From Ahaetulla prasina (Eukaryota; Chordata; Lepidosauria; Squamata; Colubridae): DNA of 64,000 bases. Both the position numbers and the translations under genes were made by a program. Below, piece after piece: positions 16,864 to 29,700 of the stretch. The notes below the pieces were generated by a model that saw only the letters and a list, made by a program, of their open reading frames with translations, had not been told where the DNA came from and made no database searches. How positions within the stretch are numbered: the stretch's first letter is position 1; every line of letters begins with the position of its first letter. The stretch spans positions 164,381,252 through 164,445,251 of the forward strand of contig NC_080540.1 of assembly GCF_028640845.1 (NCBI RefSeq), given 5' to 3'.

Positions 16864-18725
16864 CTGGCAGGAGAGAAAGAAAAGAAGCACAGGAGTTTTA
16901 TCTAAGTTGCCAACACTCCCACCAGGAATTGGAGAAGCTACTTTCCATTCCTTTGCGATTGAATGTACTATATTTTACCAACAAAGAAATAAGGGAGACT
17001 AGTACAGCTCTATTTCAAGCTGTTTAGCTCTCATCAACTAGCCAAACCCTTTCTGGGATTCGAACCCGGGCTGCTTTGAATCCCAGAAAGAGTATGGCTA
17101 GCTGATGAGAACTAAATAGCTTGAAATAGATCTGTACTAGTCTCCCTTATTTCTTCGTTGGTGAAATATACATTCAACACAAAAATAGTTCGTCGCAAAA
17201 GGCGACTGCCTACGCAGGCTCCTGGATTGGGGCTGAAAGGCAAAAGCAGAAACGGAAGCTGTCCCATAGTTGGGTGGACCAGGTTGCCCTGATAGACAGG
17301 TCTCACAAGAAAAAACACTAGTTCCTTTGCTATTTCCTCCCTTTTCTCTCTTCCATTGTAGCCATGTGTCCTGTGCCTTGCTATGCAGCATCTATGCTCA
17401 CCTTCCCATAGTAGGGCTTCTTCCTTGTACCAAGATTTAATGGTGTGGTGTTTTTTTTTTTTGCAGACTGGAGGATATCTATTTGGGAAGGTTGTTTTAC
17501 ACCTGCCTACAGAGCTAGGCTTGTCAAGTAATGTGGTGGGATTTGCTGGAGACTGTTTTTCAGGAGTGAAGTTCTGCCACCACTCTCTCTCCTTATAGTG
17601 CTCTGCTCCCCAAAGAGCAACACTGGCCAAAGAGCAACACCCCGAAGCTTGTCATGTCTGCTGATGACATTTCTCTAGTATTATCATTAGAATAGAATAG
17701 AATAGAATAGAATTTTTTATTGGCCAAGTGTGATTGGCTACACAAGGAATTTGTCTTGGTGCATATGCTCTCAGTGTACATAAAAGAAAAGATATGTTCA
17801 TCAAGGTACAACATTTACAACACAAATGATGGTCAATTAAATGTCATTCTTTACAGAATAGAAGAACATAAAAGGGGGTGGGGTCATTGAAGAGCCAGCA
17901 ATTTTCATTTTGGCATCAAGAATTATGTGCTAGATTCACCCACTGCACCAAGTGCAATATGCTTAATTGTGATGGCCAGTCAACCAAAGATTTGCCAGAG
18001 CTAACCAAAAATAGAGCCCAGCCATTATCCTCGTTCGTCTTTGTGTATAATTGCTAGCAACAAACTGCCATCTAGAGCAGTGGTGGGTTGCTCCCGGTTC
18101 GGTCCAGTTCTTGAGAACCGGTAGTAAAAGTGGTGGGAGGCTCTGCCCACCCGCCCAGATGTCATCATGGATGATCTGCGCATGTGCAGGAGCTTCTGTG
18201 CATGCATGCGCAAGCAAAGCGAGAGCATGAGCACGCTTCCATTGCGAACCAGTAGTAAAGGTAAGTAGAACCCACCCCTGATCTAGAGCCAATACACTAG
18301 AATTTTTTTTGATTTTTTTGCATAGATTTAATCATATCAAAGGGATATCGAGGGGCAAATGATGTATGAAAGCATACAGGTTAGATTTATGCATTACACT
18401 AAGGCATAACATGACTTACTTCTGTAGTTCAATGGGAAAAATTCAGTGAGTTGTGCTTTATTCAGCAAAACATGGTTAACAAGCAGTTGGTTTAGAAATT
18501 TGATTCTGCCAGAGCTCCTCATAGAGATGTACACAGATTTCCCTTGCCTGATTTAGCATCACAGGTTGCCTAGCACAGGAGTCTTCAACCTTGGCAACTT
18601 TAAGACTTGTGGACTTCAACTCCCAGAATTCCTCAGTTGAACTCCACAAGTCTTAAAGTTGCTAAGGTTGGAGACCCCTGGCCTAGCATATAAGCAGATC
18701 TTGGGTCTGGATCCCACCAGAAACC

Positions 18726-18762
<37 letters not shown>

Positions 18763-20659
18763 TTTTCGTCTCAGGAAAAACCCAGCAGTGTAGAAGAATA
18801 AGAGGACATACTTACACTTCTTCCCTTGGCAACTCACCTTTTCGGTCATTCACCGTCAGGAGGATGCTTCCTGTCTTGTCCTTCTCAATGAGGTAGATGA
18901 GGAGGTGCCCATCTCCTCCCTTCATCTGGCACCATCTCTCATCCACAGGGGCCACCAACATTCTCACCGTTTGGCTGCAGGAATTGCTACAGTTCTGACT
19001 CAGAGGTCCGGTTCCAAAAGCTTTGCACTCAGCACAATCCCTGCCAACAGATGTGCAGAGTTTTTTTTTAAACTGGGGGCTTTTATTTACTCTTGCTTAG
19101 CATAAAGTATGCCCCCCCACACACACACACATCCAGACACCCAAATGCTGCTAGCACCGATGGAGAACGGTTTGATCACCAGGGCAGTTACTGCAGTTAA
19201 ATGCGATTTAACCAGTTGGTGATGGTGGGGTGGAGAGATTTTTTTCAGATTCCTTTTTTATATCATGAATCCCTGGGGACAAAGATGAGCACGTATTCTG
19301 AAGGTGGTTTTTAATTTGATTTGCCTGAAGTTGTAAACTCTGATTAAGACCACTTATAAGTCTGATGATAAACAAGCATACCGTATATACTCGAGTATAA
19401 GCCGATCCGAATATAAGCCGAGGCACCTAATTTTACCACAAAAAACTGGGAAAAACTATTGACTCGAGTATAAGCCGAGGGTGGGAAATGAGGCAGCTAC
19501 TGGTCAATGTAAAAAATAAAGATAGAGCCAAGTAAAATAACATGAATATTTATTTGAACGAAAAACAATAAAAGTGCAAAAGGGGGAAGGAGGATTCCCA
19601 GCTTTAGAAAATTTAGAACTACGCCGCCTTTGGTATGACCTGAGCATAGCTCATAAAATTATCTGCTACAATGTACTTCCTATCAATGACTACTTCAGCT
19701 TCAACCACAACAATACACGAGAACACAATAGATTCAAACTTAAAAGTGAACCTCTCCAATCTAGATTGCAGAAAATGTGACTTCAGTAACAGAGTTGTTA
19801 ATGCCTGAATGTGCTACCTGACTCTGTGGTCTCTTCCCAAAATCCCCAAAGCCTTAACCAAAGACTATCTAGTATTGACCTCACCCCATTCCTAAGAGGT
19901 CTGTAAGGGGCGTGCATAAGAGCACCAGCGTGCCTACCGTCCCTGTCCTAATGTTCCCTTTAGTTGTATTCCTTTTATGTATTCAATTCATGCTTATATT
20001 TATATAATTATTTAATATGTATTTGACAAAATAAAATGAATGAATGAATGAATAGAATAGAATAGAATAGAATTTTTATTGGCTAAGTGTGATTGGACAC
20101 ACAAGGAATGAATGAATGAATGAATGAGTGAGTGAGTTACTTCAACAACATTGTCTCACAGAAATTGACAATACAACTGCAAGCATGAAAATGAGTCCTC
20201 CTTTAGCTTCCAAGGGACCAGGGTGCCTCTGAAGGTCAGTGCTCTAAGCACTAAGAACCCAGCACAAATCTAAGCCTGTATGCACACCAATAGTGAAAAT
20301 ACCCTGCACAGTGTCTCTTGGCAGAGAAGGTTAATTTTCATAGACGTTGGGGTGGCTCTTTTTTTTTTTTTTTGGCAGGGCAATAAGGGTCTCTAATATC
20401 ATTAAACCCAAGTGTGAGGAAAAAGACAGCAGCTAAAATGTTAAGGCCAGTTGTGTGACCTTCTCCAATACAGTTGGCCTGGCTGTTTGCCAAAACTTAA
20501 AACACCCTCCCATCCCCCCTCCCTGCTAAAGCTTCTTTCTTAAAACAATTGTGGTCTTTGCCTTTCATGTCGCTCAACCTTTCACCTGCCAGGTTCCTAG
20601 CCCTTCACCCTTGACCCACTGCTGTGTTTGCTTAGCATTGTGCCAATCGACTTTAGAAG

Positions 20660-20701
<42 letters not shown>

Positions 20702-23700
20702 GGAGGGAGGGAGGGAGTGCAAAAGGGGGAAGGAGGATTCCCAGCTCTAAACAAAGGGAAATCCCGGAATGCCAGCGAAGGCGGTGCTCGCTCCTCCTCC
20801 CTTGCTCAAAAGCCCCAATAACCTTCACCAGCAAGGCAGACCCCACGGGAAGGAAGGACGGGCTGACTCACCGAGCATCTGGCTGAAGAGCAGCTGCTCC
20901 AGGTCGCCCAGCACAGTGACTACTAGCTCGGGATCGACCTTCAGGAAAGCCTTCTCCTCCGTCGGGGCCCCCTTCCCGGCCGGTTGGGTGGCCGGTTGGG
21001 GCGGCCGGTTGGGGCAGCGCCACCAAGAGAATGAAGGACTAGGCACACAGGCGCACACACACGCCCAGCTTCTGAAGCACGGAGGAGAAGAAAGAATGAA
21101 AGAAGGAGGAACGGCCCTCCTTTCTCTCTCTCTCTCTTCCAGCGCCGCCAAGAGAAGGGGACTGGGCACACAGGCGCGCACACACCCAGCTTCTGAAGCA
21201 CGGAGGGAGAAGAAAGAATGAAAGAAGGGGAGGAACGGCCCCTCCTTTCTCTCTCTCTCTCTCTTCCAACGGGAAAACGCTCTTTCGCTTGCGGGGGAGA
21301 GGAGGGAGGGAGGGAGGTAGGTTGGCTTATTCAACCCTTCCCGGCTAGCCATCCAGCCCTTCCCAGGAGAAGGCGAGGAGTTTTGGGCGAGCGACCTTTT
21401 TGCTAGAAAGCGGCAGCGGCTGCCCCGACACCACCAGTTGGGGCGGGAGCCGGGTGAGCCGCAGTAACTCCCGCCAGGCTATGCATTGGCGCGGGGAAGC
21501 CCTGGCGGTGCAGTCCTTCTCGGCTGAGGGAGGGAGGGTTTCCCCGACCGCGCGAGCTCGCCGCCGCGAGAGCCACCCCAAAGGCCAGAAGAAAAGGTCA
21601 TTCCATCGGAGTAATGGAGCGAAGGCTCCTTCCTCTCCCGCCTTACCCATGCTGTGCGAGCCCGGCTGGGCTGCAACCCCGCCGCCGCCGCTCCTTCCTC
21701 AGCCTCCCGGGGCTCGCGCTCTAGCAGCCGCCAAGCTCAGGCCGGACTCGGCAGCTCCCCATCAGCACTCGCACGGCGCGATTCGGGCAGGAGGAGTCGG
21801 GCTCGCTCCGTGGCGGTGGCGGTGGCGGCGGCGGAGGCGGCGGAGGCGCCACCGCCACAGAGCGAGCCCGACTCCTCCTGCCCGAATCGCGCCGTGCAGT
21901 GCTGATGGGAGCTGCCGAGTCCGGCCTGAGCTTGGCGGCTGCTAGAGCGCGAGGCCCGGGAGGCTGAGGAAGGAGCGGCGGCGGTGTTGCAGCCCAGCCG
22001 GGCTCGCACAGCATGGGTAAGGCGGGAGAGGAAGGAGCCTTCGCCCATTACTCCGATGGAATGACCTTTCTTTTGGCCTTTGGGTGGCTCTCGCGGCGGC
22101 GAGCTCGCGGTCAGGGAAACCTCCTCCTCAGCCGAGAAGGCTGGCGGCTCCCCTGCCCAGCCCTCTCACTGCACCACCAGGGCTTCCCCGCGCCAATGCA
22201 CAGCCCGCCAAGTTTGCGCCGTCCGCCCACCAGACACGGGAATGGGGGCCGGCCTGGGGGGGGCAAATCCCGCGAGACCTCGGCGGGCCTGCTCCCGTCC
22301 CTCCCATGGAGTCCGCTCGTACCCCTCCTGTGCGGGGTTCCCGAAGACGTAGACTCGAGTATAAGCCGAGGGGGCGCTTTTCAGCACAAAAAACGTGCTG
22401 AAAAACTCGGCTTATACTCGAGTATATACGGTATATACATACAAACAGTGGTGGGATTCAAGTGATTTACCAACCGGTTCTCTGCCCTAATGATTTCTTC
22501 CAACAACCAGTTCATCAAACTGCTCAGAAAGTTAACAACTGGTTCTCCCGAAGTGGTGCGAACTGGCTGAATCCCACCACTGCATACAAACCTAAAAGGG
22601 GCAGATTTTTAACTCACGTAATTATAATTTAGAACAATACAATTTGATCACATAGAAAAAATTCCTTCTGTAATGAAGCTCTAATGGTTCAATTTGCTTA
22701 TTAAATGGGGTGAGAGTTACAAACAAAAACAGAAATGCAGGCTGATACAGTATCATGAAGACACGATTTGTTTAGTGACCATCCAAAGCTACAATGACAC
22801 TGTAAAAAGTGACTTACAACCAATCCTTGTCCTCACACTTACTACCACTGCAGCATCCCCACAATTATGTAACCAAAATTTGAGCACTTGGCAACTGGCA
22901 GGTGTTTATGATGTGCCCTAGGATCATGTGGTTGCCATTTCCACTGATCCAACAAGCAAAGATTATAAAGGAAGCTAGATTTGCTTAACAGCTGCATGAT
23001 TCACTTAAAAACTGCAGTGATTTACTTAACAACCATGGCAAAAAAGATTATTAAAAATCAGGTGTGACTCACTTAACAGCCACCTTGCTTAGCAATGGAA
23101 ATTAATAGAATAGAGATAGAAATAATACATTAGTAGAATAGAAAATAGTGGAATGGAGGAATGGAATGGGAATGGGAATGGGAATAGAATAGAATAGAAT
23201 AGAATAGAATAGAATAGAATAGAATAGAATAGAATAGAATAGAATAGAATAGAACAGAGTTAGGAGGGAACTTGGAGGTCTTCTAGTCCAACCCCCTTAC
23301 AATTGTGGTTGTCAGTCAAGGATTACCTGTAGTAGCACAGTAAAGCCCAATAAAATCTTTCTAAAGCTGGCATCTTCTGAAAATGCTAGGACAGCAATTC
23401 TAAATGTTATCAGTGTGCTGTCTAGGCATAGAAAAACTCATGGAGCCCTCCAGTTACTTGCTAATGTCCCCCAGTATGTCACTTAAAATGTGGTGGCAAC
23501 CTTGGATGATACTCTAGAGACCATGCAATTCAGTAGATTCATACAATCCCAGCAACCCAGCTTTTGCAACCCTGTTTTAAGCTATCCCAAGTGCCTGGTC
23601 TGTCTGCTTCAGGGATGCCCACTGTTACTCCAACTAAATGAAAGGATTTAGAATGCCAGCTTGCCCAAGGAAACTTGCATTGTGCTCCTGTGTGGTACTG

Positions 23701-26700
23701 ATGAACAATTGAAAAGTGCAATGTCATTGGCATTGAATCCAGTCAAGGTAAATGGTAATGGTTCTCTCTTTGACTTGATCAAAGCAGTGACTGACAATGA
23801 ATTTTGCTGAACGAAGCCCTCCTGCTTAAAAGAAACTATGAACAAGCAGCCAGTCTCTTCCCTCCATCCATTGGCTCCCTCCCCTCAGCCTCACCTGTGC
23901 ACTTCACAGGGCATCTGGTGGTCAGCACAGTGGCTGCCCAACCACCCAACGTCACAGTGGCATAGGTTGCAGACGCAGTGGCCATGCCCATTGCAGATCT
24001 TGCCCTCTTGGGTGCATCCACTGGTATCCAGGCTGCACTCACACGCGCTGCCAGTGTAATTGGCCTGGCATTGGCAATGGCCACACTTGCACTGCCCGTT
24101 ACCTGTTGGCAGAAGGAGACAAGCACCATAATGGAGTTCTTTCTGTTGTGGGGAAAATACCCACTTCACTAAGCCATCAAAGTATTTGGAGAAAGATGCA
24201 AAAAATATCTTTTATTGGCATTCAGGACTACGGGTAAGTCCTGGTTAGTGCGAGTTCAAATAGTGCAGTAATTGATTTAGTGCAAATTATATATTGATAT
24301 CAGGTCGTATTTAATGCAGGACAAAATTGACTTAATGCGAGGCAAATACATGTACAGTTGAAGCTAGCACATGCACCGTGGTCTTTGGGTTTTAGATGCT
24401 AACACACACATCATGTGTGCAAAATGGAGAAAAGAGCAGCTCTGTTAGAAGAAAGTAGGAAAAAAGAAGAGGTTAATTTTGAAGAGTTAGAGCAGAATAC
24501 AGTAGATAGAAGATATGCTTTGACTATGGATTTATCCTCTAGTTCAGGGGTCTCCAACCTTGGTCCCTTTAAGACTTGTGGACTTCAACTTCCAGAGTTC
24601 CTCACCCAGCTTTGCTTAAAGGGACCAAGGTTGGAGACCCCTGCTCTAGTTTGTCCTTGTTCACTTGATTTTTTAAAATTGTATTAATAAATCAATATTC
24701 TTATCAACAGGAACATTTAGAATTTTTTTAAATTATGCTTTCTACTATATATCGACTGCGACTTCCATATATATTCTTTTAATCTTTTATAGTTCGTCGA
24801 TAAAACTTTCACAAATTTGCGTTTAAAAAGGTTCACTGCCTATTTCCATCAAGCTGGAATCGCTTAATTTTGTTTGCCATAGAAATATCACTTTGAATAA
24901 TGCAAAGCTGAGTAATGGGACCTTTTTGTGGGATTCTTTATCAGAAGAACTGGGGGGGGGGTCGCACGCAGGGGGGTGGGCGCATTGAATTATGGGTGTG
25001 GGCATGTGCGCGTGATCTCCCCCCGCTTTTGGCAGAAAACGGCAAAAAGGTTAGCCATCACTGGTCTACTCCGTGTACAACATTTTCAAAGCATTCATAT
25101 AAAGGAGAATATTTGTAGCTCAGGGTTGAAATGGCCGATACACAGACAGGAACTTGGACAGCCAGCCAGAGAGGCAGAAGGACAGACTGACATGTGGACA
25201 GACAGATAGAGAAACAGACAGATGGACTGAGGGACATACAGTGCTAGTGATGATGTTACTTAGTTTAGTTGCAATAAAACGTCTGCAAGAAAACCACCAA
25301 GCTCAGACCGCAACAAGGACTCCTCATAAAGGAAAAGTCATAGATAGTGACTTATGTATCTTATATTTATCCAGCTAATGGCTAATGAGATGAAAGTGCC
25401 CATCTGTCTGTCTGCCTCCTTGTGACTGTATGTCCCCCTAGTCCATCCGTCTGTCCCTCTGTCCGCCTATGTATCAGTCTGTCTTTCTGTCTTTCTGGCT
25501 GGCTGTCCAACTGTCTGTCAAGTTGTTTGTCTGTGGATTCATCTATCTGTCCATCTGTCGATCTATTCATAACCATCCGTATGTCTGTCTGTTCACCCTT
25601 CCATTTGTTCATTTTTTGTCTGTCCATCCTTCCCTCTCTCTCTTTATCCACCGGTTCATCCACATCGGTCTGTCCATTTGTCCTTTGTTGTTGGCCCATC
25701 TAGCCATCTGTCTGACTGCTATCCATCTCTTCAACAGGATGTTTGTCCATCTGTTCGCCTGCCTTCTCTCCATATATGTCTGTCTGTCTGTCCGTCTGTC
25801 TGTTTACCTAAGTGTCCATCATCTGTCTGCCCAATAGGCTGTCTGTTTGTCCATCCTCCTGTCTGTATGTCTGTGTGGACAGATAGATAGATGGACAGAC
25901 AGACAAACACATGGACAGACAGTGTCCAGAGTATATCCATCTGTCCATCTGTCCACTGTCTGCTGATGCAGTCTGTCCATCTATCCATTATCTATTGCCT
26001 GTCTATTCACCTGTGTGTCTGCCTGTCTGTCTGTACTTTCATCTCTCCATCTATCTATATGTCGGCCTGTCTATCCTGTCTGCCCATTTTTCTACCTGTC
26101 TGTCCTTATATTTCTCCATCTGCCCATCTGTCCTTTTGTGTGTCTGTCGGTCTGCCTGTCCATTCATCTATCTATCCAACAGCCTGTCCTTCTGTTCATC
26201 TGTCTCTCATCTGTATATCCATGTGTCTGTCTGTTCATCCTTCCATTCATCCTTCTGTCTGACCATCCTTTTGTTTATGACTCTTTCCATCTGTGTGCTG
26301 TCTGTCCATCCGTCTGGTCTGGCCAGCCGACTGTCCGTTTTGTCCATCTGTCATTCTGTCCGTTCTTATATTTATTTTTCTGTTTGTCCACTGGCGATGT
26401 TGCCTACTTGGGAAATTAACAGGCTGCAAGCAATCAACAAAGTTCAGACAGAACCAAGGCCTCTATGGTTCATCCCTGAGCTACATATATTCTCTTAAAT
26501 TGGAGAGTAGTAGTACCTTTGATCTTAAAGGAACCTCATGTTTTTACCTGCACAGAGTTGCCCGTTACGTCGTTCGCAGGCAACGTTGTCACAACTGCAG
26601 AAGGGCCCACTTGCTAGGGCCACACCTTCTGAACCAAGTAGTTCTTCTTTCCTGCAATCACAGCGCCGGCCAATATAGCCTTCATGACATCTAGAACAGA

Positions 26701-29700
26701 GAGGAGAAATGGGCCGTGGAGAGGAGTCAAAGACCATTTCTAAGTCAAGCATTGGCTTGCATGGTTTCATCCTCACCAACCTTCCTACCTCTCCATGCTG
26801 GCATAGCTACAATCCTTCAATTATGATTGAAGCTCGGGTTAATCCTTATCTAAGTATTAGTAGAAGAGGGGAGAAAAAGAAAGGAGAACTCTGCTAATGC
26901 TGTGACAGATAGTTGTTATAAATCAATCAATCATTGTTTTTCAACCGTTCTTCAAGACTTTCACATGAAATTATCTCTGTAAATTCAGAACTCATGCTGA
27001 ATTAAATAAAACTCTCTTCCTTTTAAACTCAGAGAGATTTCTGAGTGCAGCTGCCTGTTACAAACGGATGCTTGAGGTCTGCTCTTTGCTTTGTCTGTTT
27101 TCCATTGTATGATCTTTACTCCAAACACTACTTCAGGTGGCACAATCAGGCATCTATCCACCTTCAAGGGCAAACAGTAGAGTATTTAACATGGACAGCT
27201 TCGGAGGACATCCCTTCTTAGATCAGTTTGAGGGGGAAATGCCTTGTTAGGGCATGGAATAACATTCCAGAGGTAATGGGTTTTCAGCCCCCTCCAGATT
27301 TTTCCATGGGAAACTATCCTTTAAAAGAAAACACATTTCAAACCAAATGTTTAAACATATATGTGCCTCGATCCTACGTTTATTACAAAAAAACGAAATA
27401 GTCTCTGCCTAGACTTATGTGTGAAATCAGGATTATAGAATAGAATAGAATTTTTATTGGCCAAGTGTGATTGGACACACAAGGAATTTGTCTTGGTGCA
27501 TATGCTCTCAGTGTACATAAAAGAAAAGATACGTTCATCAAGGTACAACATATATATATTATATATATCATATTGCCATATCAAGTTTTTTTTTTTTCTA
27601 GAGTGCGATCAGATACTTTTTTCTTCACTGAATTTTATAGCGAGAAGATAAATGTGAGATTTGGAGTTGGTCTGAACAACCCCTTTGAAACGGTTTTAAA
27701 TTTTGATTGCACAATTTGCATTTGGTCAAAAAGATGGTTTAAGCAAAAATATAAATGAATAGAAATTGCTAGAAGTAATATTGCTTTATTCGGTAGTTTA
27801 AGTACTTCTTCTGAATAGGAACTGCTACTCAGACATGAAGATTTCATTTCTTTACTCTTCTCAGAGAAGTTCTCTAATTAGGACTTCCAGGAACATGCTC
27901 AAGGCCTGAGGGCCAAATCTGGCCCTCAAGGTGCTTAAATCTGGCCTGCGGGGCCGGCCTGGAAATAGAAAAGGACCGGCCCACAGTGCCTCTGGCAGCC
28001 AAAATGGGGCACGTGGGGGCAATGTGCGGCCCCCATGCACCACGTTTTCCGCCTGGGTGGCCTCCTGTAGCATTTTGCCGGCCAAAACAGTGTTTTGTCC
28101 ATCATAACTTCAAACAGTCACCAAGAGATCAGTCATAAATTGAGGACTAACTGTAGATCATTTTACCACTTCATGAAGGCAAAAGAACAGATCGTGAAAT
28201 CAACATTATACTACTTTATTGCAACATTTCTGACCTGGACCTTATTCCAGGCAAATGAATTTCACCCCTGCTATTATGACACAGCAAGGCAGCTTTATAA
28301 AACACAGTGAAATAAATCATATAAATACCTGCAAATGCCACAGGTGAGGTTGCCATGTCCACCAGAGCAGTGGTGTGCATCAGGCTGGGTGTCTCCACAT
28401 TGGCACTCACAGGCTGTTGACAGCTCTACTTGGACCTCCTCTCCCACTCCTAATACTCTCAACACCAGCTTCTGGGACTCAGGCAGGCAATCGGTTGCCA
28501 TTATCTTCACTGTGAATTGCACCTTGGGAAGATAGGGAAATAATGAGAGGGGCTCCATCAACTTCCCTAAGTGATAAATCTGTGACAATCCAGATGTTGC
28601 CAAATTCCAATTCCCAGCAACTCTCTATCCACACTTAGACTGGTAGATCTGTAACACAGCAACCTCTTTAAGAGCTTCTCCTGAGACATACAGTATTTGG
28701 AGCCATCAGAAGCTCTTGACTTAAATACTCACCATCTGGTTGACAGACACGTCACTGCATTCTCCACCCTTTGCCTGCCCAAAGGTTTCTGTGTCTCCAC
28801 AATGGGAGTCATAAGAAATAGAGATTCCAGGCGGAAGGTCTGAGAAATGTCCTAATTTCACTGTGGAGGCAAGACTCTGTGGAGAAACAAGTAGAATCTG
28901 TTATGAGTAGGGTTATGACTCGGATGATACTACGCTGCAAAGCAAGGCAGAAAAGGAGACCCAGTGATTATGGGGGGGGGGGCTGTGCTTCAAAACTCAG
29001 CTCAGCTATTTGCTTTAAGAAAGTCACAGTTTTTTGGAGTATAAGACACACTTTCTTCCCTCCTAAAAGAGGCTGAAAATCTAGGTGCGTCTTGTTCTCC
29101 AAATGTAGCTTTTTCAAAGCTTTTTTTCAGCCCTAGCGAGGCGCTAGCAACTGAAGCGCTTTCCTGCTCCCTCTGACTCTCAGCTGTGAAGGTTTTTTTT
29201 CCCAGCCCTAACTAGGCGCTAGTGAGTGAAGCGATCTCCGTGGTTTGCCTGCTTTTCTCATTGCTTCTCTCTCAGCTGTGCTTTAGAAGCTGTCTTTTAT
29301 CCCCAAGCAGGGGATAAAAACCAGCAAACTAATGTGCTGAAGCTGACCAGTCCAAAACAGAAACAGTATGACAAATATTAGCCCCCCTGTCCTGCAGGAG
29401 CTCAACATAGCATATACCGTATTTTTCGGAGTATAAGACACACCTCCCCCCCCCCGTCCAAAAGAGGGTGAAAATCTGGGTGTGTCTTTATTTATTTTAT
29501 TTATTTATTTATTAAACTTTTATACCGCCCTTCTCCCAAAGGACTCAGGGCGGTTTACAGCCAATAAAAACATACACAAAACAAAAGTTAAAAACATAAT
29601 TAAAAAACTGATTATAAAATGGCATAATAAAGTTAAAACTAATACAAAACCATCATAAAACAGAGTTTCAGAAGTTTCAGAGGCAGAAAAAAAACCAAGG

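Larger units (their letters stand above)
19381..22431. mobile_element. TA-flanked DNA transposon with foldback core, interrupted by a LINE
   Basis: The termini CCGTATATACTCGAG and CTCGAGTATATACGG are inverted and each is flanked by TA (19379-19380 and 22432-22433), suggesting a Tc1/mariner-like target. The motif CTCGAGTATAAGCCGAG recurs near both ends (about 19463, 22352, 22406). The interior holds an L3 LINE insertion, a 124-bp tandem repeat and a CpG-rich hairpin. No transposase was recognised, so it is non-autonomous or of an unknown class. Confidence 0.7.

Noticed and set aside
17112..17630. 172-codon minus-strand frame as a gene
   Set aside because: It runs from a repeat hairpin into unassigned intron sequence, with no domain and no splice logic with ITGB7.
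20769..22465. Several 100-180 codon frames in GC-rich sequence, or a CpG-island promoter
   Set aside because: They mirror each other across a palindrome inside a transposon; no conserved domain, and both strands are equally open.
23104..23252. Possible CRISPR-like array
   Set aside because: This is a plain pentanucleotide microsatellite without spacers, in a vertebrate genome. The 42-bp array at 61.0 kb also lacks variable spacers.
25422..26498. Cys/Leu/Ser-rich frames that look like membrane or toxin-like peptides
   Set aside because: They are translations of a CTGT/CCAT repeat with no signal peptide, conserved spacing or splice structure.
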